Shown here: in pieces, positions 54,483-62,517 of the stretch
How the letters are laid out: each line of letters begins with the position of its first letter
Numbering within the stretch: position 1 is the first letter of the stretch
DNA from: Thermohalobaculum sp039027855
GTDB taxonomy: Bacteria; Pseudomonadota; Alphaproteobacteria; Rhodobacterales; Rhodobacteraceae
Assembly (NCBI GenBank): GCA_039027855.1
Contig: JBCCJI010000013.1
Coordinates: 1 to 64,000 of the forward strand
Direction of reading: 5' to 3'
DNA length: 64,000 nt
Made by a program: the position numbers and the translations under genes
The notes under the pieces: model-generated
Database searches by the model: none
What the model saw: only the letters and a program-made list of their open reading frames with translations
Told to the model about the DNA's origin: nothing

Positions 54483-55216
54483 TGGCCATAAGCGACGACA
54501 CCCTGATCGAAGAGCGGCGGCCGAGCCCGAGCTATCGCTCGCGCCGCCGCCAGATCGCCGAGTATTTCGACGCCACCGCGGCCGAGGCCTGGCAGCGCCT
54601 GACCTCGGATGCCCCGGTCTCCAAGGTCCGCGCCACGGTGCGCGAGGGCCGCGCGCGCATGGCCGATACGCTGGCCGGCTGGATGCCGGAGGACCTGAGC
54701 GGTGCACGCATCCTGGATGCCGGCTGCGGCACGGGCATGATGGCCCAGCGTCTGGCCGCGCGCGGTGCCGAGGTCGTCGCCGTCGATCTGGCCGAGAGCC
54801 TGGTGAAGGTTGCCGCCGCCCGCGCCGCCGAGGTGCTGCCCGAGGAGCAGGCGGCGCGCATCAGCTTTTTCGCCGGCGACATGCTGGATGCGAAGCTCGG
54901 GCGGTTCGACTGGATCATCGCGATGGACAGCCTGATCCACTACCGCCAGCACGACCTGATCGAAACGGCCGAGCGCCTCGCGACCCGCAGCGAGCAGGCG
55001 CTGCTGATGACCTTCGCGCCGCGCACCCGCTCGCTCGCGATGATGCATTTTGCTGGGCAGATGTTCCCGCGCGGCGACCGCTCGCCGGCGATCGAACCGA
55101 TCCCGGCCGAGCGGCTCAAGGCACGGCTAAGCGCGCTTGGTCTCACCCCGGGGCGGAGCGCGCGCGTTGCCGCCGGCTTCTACATCTCCGAGGCGCTGGA
55201 GGTCAGCGCACCATGA
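54482..55216 (+). CDS. bchM: Mg-protoporphyrin IX O-methyltransferase BchM
   Basis: A 244-residue SAM-dependent methyltransferase. ILDAGCGTGMMAQRLA (about residues 75-90) is the SAM-binding motif I; YFDATAAEAWQRL and the C-terminal GFYISEALEV are family-specific. It methylates the ring-C propionate of Mg-protoporphyrin IX, making the substrate of AcsF encoded downstream. TGATG overlap with bchL and ATGA overlap with lhaA show translational coupling. Confidence 0.96.
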   Translation: MAISDDTLIEERRPSPSYRSRRRQIAEYFDATAAEAWQRLTSDAPVSKVRATVREGRARMADTLAGWMPEDLSGARILDAGCGTGMMAQRLAARGAEVVAVDLAESLVKVAAARAAEVLPEEQAARISFFAGDMLDAKLGRFDWIIAMDSLIHYRQHDLIETAERLATRSEQALLMTFAPRTRSLAMMHFAGQMFPRGDRSPAIEPIPAERLKARLSALGLTPGRSARVAAGFYISEALEVSAP

Positions 55217-56667
55217 GCAATCCGTGGCGGCAACTGGTCAATCCCTTCGTCGGCCTCGGCCGGCGCTGGCTGCCGTTTGCCGATGCCGCCTCGGAGGAAC
55301 TGCCGCTACCGAAACTCCTGCGCCTGTCGCTGTTCCAGGTCTCGGTCGGCATGGCGATCGTGCTGCTGACCGGCACGCTCAACCGCGTGATGATCGTCGA
55401 ACTCGACATGCCGGCCTGGGTCGTCGCGCTGATGGTGGCGCTGCCGGTGCTGTTCGCACCCTTCCGCGCCTTTGTCGGCCACCGCTCGGACACCCATCGC
55501 TCGGCGCTCGGCTGGCGGCGGATCCCCTATCTCTGGTGGGGCACGCTCATGCAGTGGGGCGGCCTCGCCATCATGCCCTTCGCGCTGATCCTGATGTCGG
55601 GCGACACCACCGGCCCCTATTGGGTGGGCCCGGCGGCAGCGGCGCTTGCCTTCCTGATGACGGGTATGGGTCTGCACACCACGCAGACCGCGGGCCTGGC
55701 GCTGGCGACCGATATCGCCCCGGCCGAGACGCGGCCCAGGGTCGTGGCGCTCCTCTACGTGATGCTGCTGGTCGGCATGGCGGGCTCGGCCGTGGTCTTC
55801 GGCATCCTGCTCGCCGATTTCAGCCAGCTCACGCTGATCCGGGTGGTGCAGGGCGCGGCGGTCGTGACGCTGTTCCTCAACCTCATCGCGCTCTGGAAGC
55901 AGGAGGTGCTGAAGCCCCACCTGACGCGCAAGGACACGCCGCGCGCCCCCTTTGCCCAGGCCTGGGCCGACTTCATGGCCGGTGGGCGTGCCGGGCGGCT
56001 GTTGGTGGCGACCGGTCTCGGTACCGCGGCTTTCGCCATGCAGGACATCCTGCTCGAGCCTTATGGCGGCGAGGTGCTCGGCCTTTCGGTCGCGGCCACC
56101 ACGCTGCTGACGGCGATCTTTGCGGCGGGCTCACTGGTCGGGTTTCTGGTTGCCGGCCGGCGGCTTAGCCGGGGGGGCGATCCCTGCCGGCTGGCGGCCT
56201 GGGGTGCGGTGATCGGTATCTTCGCCTTTTCGGCGGTGATCTTTGCCGCACCGATGGCCTCGCCGCTGCTGTTCCGCGCGGGTACCGCGCTTATCGGTTT
56301 CGGCGGCGGGTTGTTTGCCGTCGGAACGCTGACGGCTGCGATGGATCTCGCGGCCGGCGGCGATGACGACCAGGCACGGGGGCCGGGCACAGCCGGCCTG
56401 GCCCTCGGCGCCTGGGGAGCCGTGCAGGCGACGGCGGCGGGGGCCGCCATCGCCTTCGGCGGCGCCTTGCGCGACGGTGTGGCCGCACTGTCCGCAACCG
56501 GGGCTCTCGGCCCCGCCTTCGCAGACCCCGCCGCTGGCTACGGCGTGGTCTATCACGTTGAAATCGCACTGCTGTTCGCGACGCTCGTCGCGGTGGGCCC
56601 CCTCGTCCGCCGCGCCGGGCCGGTGCGTGAACCCGGGGGCTTCGGCCTGTCCGAATTCCCCGCCTAG
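55213..56667 (+). CDS. lhaA: LH1 assembly protein LhaA (PucC family)
   Basis: A 484-residue protein with 12 helices. LLRLSLFQVSVGMAIVLLTG, LPVLFAPFRAFVGHRSDTHR and FAMQDILLEPYGG are typical of LhaA (F1696/ORF477). It assists assembly of the LH1 antenna in the intracytoplasmic membrane, and its gene is almost always found between bchM and puhA, as here. ATGA overlap with bchM; 19 bp to puhA. Confidence 0.95.
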   Translation: MSNPWRQLVNPFVGLGRRWLPFADAASEELPLPKLLRLSLFQVSVGMAIVLLTGTLNRVMIVELDMPAWVVALMVALPVLFAPFRAFVGHRSDTHRSALGWRRIPYLWWGTLMQWGGLAIMPFALILMSGDTTGPYWVGPAAAALAFLMTGMGLHTTQTAGLALATDIAPAETRPRVVALLYVMLLVGMAGSAVVFGILLADFSQLTLIRVVQGAAVVTLFLNLIALWKQEVLKPHLTRKDTPRAPFAQAWADFMAGGRAGRLLVATGLGTAAFAMQDILLEPYGGEVLGLSVAATTLLTAIFAAGSLVGFLVAGRRLSRGGDPCRLAAWGAVIGIFAFSAVIFAAPMASPLLFRAGTALIGFGGGLFAVGTLTAAMDLAAGGDDDQARGPGTAGLALGAWGAVQATAAGAAIAFGGALRDGVAALSATGALGPAFADPAAGYGVVYHVEIALLFATLVAVGPLVRRAGPVREPGGFGLSEFPA

Positions 56668-56686
56668 TCCGAAGAGGGAGGCTTCC

Positions 56687-57454
56687 ATGGAAGACAACTA
56701 CTACATCATCGGCAGGATCGACCTGGCACAGATCGCGCTCTATGCGTTCTGGGCCTTCTTCTTCGGTCTTGTCGCCTGGCTCAATCGCGAGGGGATGCGC
56801 GAGGGCTATCCGACAGTGTCCGAGATCGACGGCAAGCCGATCGGCAAAGCCTTCATCCTGCCCATGCCCGCGAAGAAGACGTTCCTGCGCCGCGATGGCA
56901 CGACGAACTCGGTGCCCGAGGTCCCGGACGAGTACGAGCTGAAGGCGGTGCCGACCATCGCCGCAACCGGCGGCCCGCTGACGCCCACGGGCGATCCCCT
57001 GGTCGACGGCGTGGGCCCCGCAGCCTGGGTGAAGCGGCCCGAGACGCCGGACCACAACGCCGATGGCGCAGTGAAGATCCGCCCGATGCGCTGGGACAAC
57101 GAGTTCAGCATCGCCGGTCAGGACTACGACCCCCGCGGCTTCGACGTCGTCTGCTGCGACGGCGAAGTGGTCGGCAAGGTCGCCGATGTCTGGATCGACC
57201 GCTCCGAACAGATCATCCGCTATTTCGAGGTGGAGACCTCGGCCGGGCTCAAACTGGTGCCCTTCAACCTGTCGCGGGTGAACGGCAGCGGCAACATGCT
57301 CACGATACGCTCGGTCACATCCGAGCAGTTTCTGAAGGCGCCCGATATCGGCAAGGCCGACGAGATCACGCTGCGCGAGGAAGACCGCGTGATGGCGTAT
57401 TTCACCGGCGGCACCCTCTACGCCACCAAGGGCCGCACCGAGCCCCTGATCTGA
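56687..57454 (+). CDS. puhA: Photosynthetic reaction centre H subunit
   Basis: A 255-residue protein with the single N-terminal membrane helix (IDLAQIALYAFWAFFFGLVA, residues about 12-31) followed by NREGMREGYP and a cytoplasmic beta-rich domain ending DEITLREEDRVMAYFTGG. It caps the L/M core and lines the proton path to QB. AGAGGGAGG precedes the ATG by 5 bp, a strong site that suits a protein needed in stoichiometric amounts. A strong stem-loop follows the stop (57465-57494). Confidence 0.97.
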   Translation: MEDNYYIIGRIDLAQIALYAFWAFFFGLVAWLNREGMREGYPTVSEIDGKPIGKAFILPMPAKKTFLRRDGTTNSVPEVPDEYELKAVPTIAATGGPLTPTGDPLVDGVGPAAWVKRPETPDHNADGAVKIRPMRWDNEFSIAGQDYDPRGFDVVCCDGEVVGKVADVWIDRSEQIIRYFEVETSAGLKLVPFNLSRVNGSGNMLTIRSVTSEQFLKAPDIGKADEITLREEDRVMAYFTGGTLYATKGRTEPLI

Positions 57455-57464
57455 CACCCGAGCC

Positions 57465-57494
57465 CTTGGCGCCGCCATCCCCGGCGGCGCCAGG
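57465..57494 (+). terminator. Strong intercistronic stem-loop between puhA and puhB
   Basis: GGCGCCGCC (57468-57476), a 6-nt loop and GGCGGCGCC (57483-57491) form a perfect 9-bp GC stem, extendable by three pairs to 57465-57494. There is no T-run, so it is more likely an mRNA-stabilising or partially terminating structure than a full terminator. Confidence 0.7.
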
Positions 57495-57521
57495 CGCAGA
57501 TGCACCTGGGAGATGACCGCG

Positions 57522-58229
57522 ATGCAGGAAGACGACGATTTCCGGTTCGAGCCGATCCGCGGTCTCCCCGCCGCCTTGCCGGAGGGCGAAGACATCGCCT
57601 GGCAGGGCACCCCGGCGCTTTGGCCGCTGGCTTGGCGGGCTGGCTTCCTTCGCCTGCTGACCATCTGGTTCGTGCTGATCGCGGCGTGGTATGTCGCGCG
57701 CGGCGCCCTCGGGATCACGCCCTGGTCGGTGACACTGCCGACCCTGGCGATCTGGACCGTCAACACCGTGGTGGCCGGCGCCATCCTGTCCGTCATCGCG
57801 CTCGGCATCCAACGGACCACGGTCTACACGATCACCAACCGACGCCTCGTCATGCGCTTCGGGATGGTGCTGGACCTGACAGTCAACATCCCGTTCTCCA
57901 AGATCGAGAACATGGATCTGCGTCCCGGCGCAGGCGGTACCGGCGATCTGTCGGTGCGGATGAAGGACAGCGCGCTCAGCTATTTCCACCTTTGGCCGCA
58001 TGCCCGGCCGTGGTGTTTCTCCAAACCCGAAGCGATGCTGCGCGCGGTGCCGAGTGCGCCCGAGATCGGTCAGCTGCTCGCCCGCCTGGTGACCGCCGAA
58101 CAGGCGCGCCTGCAAGACGACGGTACGGCGGCTGTGGCGGGAGCCGTTGCGCCTGATCGTGCACCGGCCAGCGCGCGTCCATCGACAACTGAGCCGCTGC
58201 CGACCGGCACGCTCCACCCGGCCGAGTGA
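57522..58229 (+). CDS. puhB: Photosynthetic complex assembly protein PuhB
   Basis: A 235-residue protein with two or three membrane helices at about residues 40-100 and a PH-like domain (bPH2) in the second half, VYTITNRRLVMRFG and IPFSKIENMDLRPG. PuhB dimerises and helps reaction-centre and LH1 assembly. I prefer the ATG at 57522, 9 bp after GGGAG, over the one at 57513 that abuts it. Its end overlaps nothing essential; puhC begins 15 bp later. Confidence 0.92.
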   Translation: MQEDDDFRFEPIRGLPAALPEGEDIAWQGTPALWPLAWRAGFLRLLTIWFVLIAAWYVARGALGITPWSVTLPTLAIWTVNTVVAGAILSVIALGIQRTTVYTITNRRLVMRFGMVLDLTVNIPFSKIENMDLRPGAGGTGDLSVRMKDSALSYFHLWPHARPWCFSKPEAMLRAVPSAPEIGQLLARLVTAEQARLQDDGTAAVAGAVAPDRAPASARPSTTEPLPTGTLHPAE

Positions 58230-58243
58230 GGAGGTCACAAGCA

Positions 58244-58693
58244 ATGCAGCAGGTACCCCGCCTCAAGGACGTGATGCCCAACTGGGCCGGCGCCGCCGGC
58301 GGCGCAGTCATCATCGCCACGCTCATTTTCACGACGATCGCCACCTATACGCGCGACCGTACGCCTCCGGCTCCCGGCGCCGGCTCTCCCATCGTCTCCA
58401 GCCGCGCGGTCGCCTTCGATCAGCGCGCCGAGGCCGGCGTGATCGTGGTGCGCGACGCCGGGACCGGTGGTGAGATCACCACGCTGGTCGATGCCGACAA
58501 CAGCTTCATGCAGAACGTCTACAAGGTGCTCACCAAGGAGCGGCGCCGGCGGGCCGTGGCGCTGGATCTGCCCTACCAGGTCAGCGCCCACGAAAACGGC
58601 CGCGTCGCGATCATGGATCTGACGACGGGCCGCGTGATCGACATCAATGCCTTCGGCGCAAATCAGGTCAAAGCTTTCGCATCGCTACTTTGA
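58244..58693 (+). CDS. puhC: Photosynthetic complex assembly protein PuhC
   Basis: A 149-residue protein with one N-terminal helix (AAGGAVIIATLIFTTIATYT) and a periplasmic domain; the central AFDQRAEAGVIVVRDAGTG and the C-terminal LTTGRVIDINAFGANQVKAFA are typical of PuhC. It is needed for optimal RC-LH1 assembly. TGAGGAGG precedes the ATG by 8 bp. Followed by an 82-bp AT-richer spacer. Confidence 0.92.
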   Translation: MQQVPRLKDVMPNWAGAAGGAVIIATLIFTTIATYTRDRTPPAPGAGSPIVSSRAVAFDQRAEAGVIVVRDAGTGGEITTLVDADNSFMQNVYKVLTKERRRRAVALDLPYQVSAHENGRVAIMDLTTGRVIDINAFGANQVKAFASLL

Positions 58694-58775
58694 GCGAGCA
58701 TGCGTGCGCGAGCCAATTATAAGAACAAAAACAACAGCCAATGCGCGGTTGGAAAGAAGAAGAGAGAGCTGGGAA

Positions 58776-59075
58776 ATGCTGGGAATCCTGAAGCGAGAGC
58801 GGTTGCGCGTGCCTTGCACAGTCGAGGTGCAAAACACCTTCGACGCGCTGCATGCCCATGTCGAACTGCCCGAGGAGATCAAGATCGCACCGGGTGACGA
58901 AGTTCTGGTGCACGGCAAGCCGATCGAGGTGCCCTACGGCGAGACCTGGCGCGTCGACCGCGAGGCAACAGTCACCCGCGCCACGGCGGTCGAGCGGGCC
59001 TGGACCCGGCTGACCGGCGATCTGGAATACATGGAGCTGTTGGAGTTCTCCTTCAGTGAGGAGGCGCTGTCATGA
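58776..59075 (+). CDS. Conserved small protein between puhC and acsF
   Basis: A 99-residue soluble protein with no helix or cofactor motif. HAHVELPEEIKIAPGDEVLV (about residues 26-45) is a well-formed beta-hairpin-like core, and the C-terminus (EYMELLEFSFSEE) is acidic. I recall short proteins with a similar core at this position in other Rhodobacterales photosynthesis clusters, without known function. The stop overlaps the acsF ATG (ATGA), so its translation is coupled to the cyclase, suggesting a role as a cyclase partner or assembly factor. That role is inference. Confidence 0.75.
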   Translation: MLGILKRERLRVPCTVEVQNTFDALHAHVELPEEIKIAPGDEVLVHGKPIEVPYGETWRVDREATVTRATAVERAWTRLTGDLEYMELLEFSFSEEALS

Positions 59076-60205
59076 ACATCCAGACGCCACCCGACGCCAA
59101 GCACGCCACCGCCGGCGCCGAAGCAGCCCACGACATTGCCAAGAACGAGGTCGCCCCGCCGGTCCCCGAAGGCCCGAACGAGACGACGCGCATGGCGCAG
59201 GAGACGACACTCCTGAACCCGCGCTTCTACACCACCGATTTCGACGCCCTCGACGCGACCGATGTCGAGCCGGTGCGCAAGGATTGGGACAAGCTGATCG
59301 CCGAGATGCGCGCCGACCCAAACAAGGGTCATTTCAAGAAGAACGAGCAGTGGGAGAAGATCGATTTCGACGCGCTCGATCCGCTCTTGAAGAAAGAGTT
59401 GATCGACTTCCTCGTCTCATCGCTCACGGCCGAGTTCTCGGGCTGCGTGCTCTACAAGGAGATGAAGCGGCGCGGCTCGAACAAGGATATCTGCGAGCTG
59501 TTCTCGTTGATGAGCCGGGACGAAGCGCGCCATGCCGGTTTTCTGAACGACTCGCTGAAAGAAGCAGGCGTCGGCGTGAACCTTGGCTTTCTGACCAAGG
59601 CCAAGAAGTACACCTACTTCCGGCCGAAATTCATCTACTACGCCACCTATCTGTCGGAGAAGATCGGCTACTCGCGCTACATCACGATCTTCCGCCATCT
59701 CGAGAAGCACCCGGACAAGCGGATCCACCCGATCTTTCTGTGGTTCAAACAGTGGTGCAATGACGAGTTCCGCCACGGCGAGGCCTTTGCCCTCCTGATG
59801 CGGGCAGATCCGAACCTGACCTCGCGCTACAATCAGCTGTGGATCCGGTTCTTCCTGATCGCGGTCTACGCCACGATGTGGATCCGCGATCACATGCGCC
59901 CGGCCTTCCACGAGGCGCTGGATCTCGACATCGCGGAGTACGACCGGAAGGTCATCGCGCTCTGCTCCGAGATCTCGCGGCAGTGCTTCCCGATCGAGAT
60001 CGATCTCAGCGATGCCTTCTACGCCGATTGCCATCGCCTCTACGAGATCAACGACGCGATGTCGAAATGCTCAGCTGGGATCGGCGGCAAGATCCGGCGG
60101 GCTGGCCTCGGGCTCCGGGCGGTCGGCGTCTTTACCCGGATGTATCTCCGCCCGGTGAAACGTCACGATCTGCCGGCCGATGTCCGGCTTGAACCGGTCT
60201 GGTAA
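59072..60205 (+). CDS. acsF: Mg-protoporphyrin IX monomethyl ester oxidative cyclase AcsF
   Basis: A 377-residue di-iron monooxygenase. Ligand sites are E121 (LTAEFSGCVLYKE), the first ExxH at 151-154 (DEARHAG) and the second at 232-235 (DEFRHGEAF). It forms ring E using O2, giving protochlorophyllide for BchLNB. N-terminal 45 residues are low-complexity. ATG overlaps the stop of the preceding small gene. Presence of AcsF, with no anaerobic BchE in view, points to growth with oxygen. Confidence 0.97.
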   Translation: MNIQTPPDAKHATAGAEAAHDIAKNEVAPPVPEGPNETTRMAQETTLLNPRFYTTDFDALDATDVEPVRKDWDKLIAEMRADPNKGHFKKNEQWEKIDFDALDPLLKKELIDFLVSSLTAEFSGCVLYKEMKRRGSNKDICELFSLMSRDEARHAGFLNDSLKEAGVGVNLGFLTKAKKYTYFRPKFIYYATYLSEKIGYSRYITIFRHLEKHPDKRIHPIFLWFKQWCNDEFRHGEAFALLMRADPNLTSRYNQLWIRFFLIAVYATMWIRDHMRPAFHEALDLDIAEYDRKVIALCSEISRQCFPIEIDLSDAFYADCHRLYEINDAMSKCSAGIGGKIRRAGLGLRAVGVFTRMYLRPVKRHDLPADVRLEPVW

Positions 60206-60228
60206 CCCAGGAAAGCACGACCCCGATC

Positions 60229-61179
60229 ATGAGTGCGGCCCCCGTCATCGCCACCCTACCCACCGTCGCCATCGCCGTGGCGGCGGCCCTTTTTCTCTGG
60301 TGGTTTGCAACGGGCATCCTGTTCTGGATGTCACGCCGCCTGACGGGCGATGTGGCGGTGATGGGCGTCGCGGGGGCCGTACTCGCGGCCTCGCTCTCTC
60401 TCGTTGACGCGGTGGCCGACACCGCCAGCATCGGGGCCGCCTACCTCTCCTTCCTCGGCGGGATCGGCGCCTGGGCGTTCGCCGAGCTGACCTTTCTGAC
60501 GGGCAAGCTCACCGGCCCGGTGCGCGCGCCCTGCCCGCCCGGTCTGGGCGGCTGGCGACGGTTCCGCCGCGCGATCGGCACGCTGCTCTGGCACGAGCTC
60601 GCCATTCTCGCCATCGCCGCCACGATGCTGACGATCACCTGGGGAGCGACCAACCAGGTCGGCACCTGGGCCTTTGCGCTGCTGATGGCGATGCGGGTCT
60701 CGGCCAAGCTGAACCTGTTCCTCGGCGTCCCCTATCCGCCGGCGACATTGCTGCCCGGCCCGCTCGCCCATCTCGACAGCTACTTCCGCACGCGGCCCTT
60801 CACGGCGCTGCTGCCGGCCGCGGTGACCACCGGCACGGCGCTTGCGACCATCGTCGCGTGGCATGCCGCTGCACCGGGGGTCAGTCTGTTTGAGGCGGCT
60901 GGCTACGCGCTCCTCTGGACACTGCTCGTGCTCGGCATCGTCGAGCACTGGTTCCTGATCCTGCCCGTACGCGAAGGCGCGCTCTGGGCCTGGTTTACGG
61001 GGCTGCCGGCACAGGGCCATTCGACGCCGGCCGCAGATGCCGGGCGCGTCAAAGGGTCCACCGTTCCCGGATCTTCGGGAATGGCATTACATGTCTCCTC
61101 CGCGCGGCCTAAATCCGGCACCGGGGAGATGACGAGAACCGACCACGCGGGCCAGCCTGCCGCATCAACGGCGGCCTGA
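60229..61179 (+). CDS. puhE: Photosynthetic complex assembly protein PuhE
   Basis: A 316-residue membrane protein with about seven helices. FATGILFWMSRRL, GGIGAWAFAELTFLTG and SAKLNLFLGVPYPP are characteristic of PuhE (photosynthetic complex assembly protein 2). It limits bacteriochlorophyll synthesis or aids RC assembly. The last 60 residues are a hydrophilic Ser/Gly/Thr-rich tail beyond the usual end (about 270 aa). It lies in its normal place between acsF and hemA. Confidence 0.92.
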   Translation: MSAAPVIATLPTVAIAVAAALFLWWFATGILFWMSRRLTGDVAVMGVAGAVLAASLSLVDAVADTASIGAAYLSFLGGIGAWAFAELTFLTGKLTGPVRAPCPPGLGGWRRFRRAIGTLLWHELAILAIAATMLTITWGATNQVGTWAFALLMAMRVSAKLNLFLGVPYPPATLLPGPLAHLDSYFRTRPFTALLPAAVTTGTALATIVAWHAAAPGVSLFEAAGYALLWTLLVLGIVEHWFLILPVREGALWAWFTGLPAQGHSTPAADAGRVKGSTVPGSSGMALHVSSARPKSGTGEMTRTDHAGQPAASTAA

Positions 61180-61207
61180 CCGCCACCTGGGACGAGGGAT
61201 CGAGACG

Positions 61208-62434
61208 ATGGACTACGAAGCGTTTTTCAAGGACAGGATCGACGCCCTGCACGACGAGGGGCGCTATCGCGTGTTCCATCATCTTGAGCGGCATAGCGGC
61301 GACTTCCCCAAGGCGACGCGCCACAACACGAGTTCGAACCGGCGCGATGTGACGGTCTGGTGCTCGAATGACTATCTCGGCATGGGTCAGAACGCTGCCG
61401 TGACCACGGCGATGAAAGAGGCGATCGAGCAGTGCGGAGCTGGCGCGGGCGGCACGCGCAACATCTCGGGCACCAACATCTACCATGTGCGCCTCGAGGA
61501 AGAGCTGGCCGACCTGCACGCGAAAGAAGCGGCGCTGCTCTTCACCAGTGGCTATGTGTCGAACTGGGCGGCGCTTGGCACGCTGGGCAGCCAGATGCCG
61601 GGCGCGGTGATCCTGTCGGACGCGCTCAACCACGCCTCGATGATCGAGGGGATCCGTCACAGCCGCGCCGACAAGGTGATCTGGAAGCACAACGATCCCG
61701 ACGATCTGAACCGCAAGCTGGCGGCGATCGGCCCCGACCGGCCAAAGATCGTAGCCTTCGAGAGCGTCTATTCGATGGATGGCGACATCGCGCCCATCGC
61801 CGAGATCCTCGACGTCTGCGAGGCGCATGGCGCTCTTAGCTACATCGATGAGGTGCATGCGGTAGGCCTGTACGGGCCCCGCGGCGGCGGTGTGGCCGAG
61901 CGCGAGGGCCTGATGCACCGCATCGATGTCATCGAGGGCACGCTCGGCAAGGCCTATGGCGTGATGGGCGGATACATCGCGGCGTCGGCGGCGCTTTGCG
62001 ATTTCGTGCGGAGTTACGCGTCTGGCTTCATCTTCACCACGGCCCTGCCCCCTGCCGTGGCCGCCGGCGCCGCGGTCGCCATCCGCCACCTCAAAGAGAG
62101 CGACGAGGAGCGGCTGATCCAACGCCAGCGCGTCGTCCAACTCCGCTCGGCGCTCGATAGGATTGGCATTCCGCATCTGCCCAACCCCAGCCACATCGTC
62201 CCGGTGATGGTGAAGGACCCGGTGAAGTGCAAATGGATCTCCGACCGCCTACTCGATGAGTGGGGGATCTATGTGCAGCCGATCAACTACCCGACCGTGC
62301 CCCGCGGAGCGGAGCGGCTGCGCTTTACGCCGGGCCCTCTCCACTCCGAGGCCGATGTCGATCACTTGACCGACGCGCTCTCCTCGCTCTGGGCCGAGTG
62401 CAAGCTGGCGCGCATGCCGATCGCCGCACAGTGA
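61208..62434 (+). CDS. hemA: 5-aminolevulinate synthase HemA
   Basis: A 408-residue PLP enzyme. NDYLGMGQN, the GAGAGGTRNISGT glycine loop, SYIDEVHAVGLYG and the Schiff-base lysine in EGTLGKAYGVMGG identify ALA synthase of the Shemin pathway, which condenses glycine and succinyl-CoA. Length matches alphaproteobacterial HemA (about 405). A GGGAC-GAGGG region precedes the ATG. Location behind puhE couples tetrapyrrole supply to photosystem synthesis; a second ALA synthase may exist elsewhere. Confidence 0.97.
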   Translation: MDYEAFFKDRIDALHDEGRYRVFHHLERHSGDFPKATRHNTSSNRRDVTVWCSNDYLGMGQNAAVTTAMKEAIEQCGAGAGGTRNISGTNIYHVRLEEELADLHAKEAALLFTSGYVSNWAALGTLGSQMPGAVILSDALNHASMIEGIRHSRADKVIWKHNDPDDLNRKLAAIGPDRPKIVAFESVYSMDGDIAPIAEILDVCEAHGALSYIDEVHAVGLYGPRGGGVAEREGLMHRIDVIEGTLGKAYGVMGGYIAASAALCDFVRSYASGFIFTTALPPAVAAGAAVAIRHLKESDEERLIQRQRVVQLRSALDRIGIPHLPNPSHIVPVMVKDPVKCKWISDRLLDEWGIYVQPINYPTVPRGAERLRFTPGPLHSEADVDHLTDALSSLWAECKLARMPIAAQ

Positions 62435-62517
62435 TGGGCGGCTTGGCGGGCGGGTGACTGCGGTCATCGCCGCCACCGGCCGCGCGCGGCGGTCGCCGGT
62501 CACTGACAGGTGCCACC

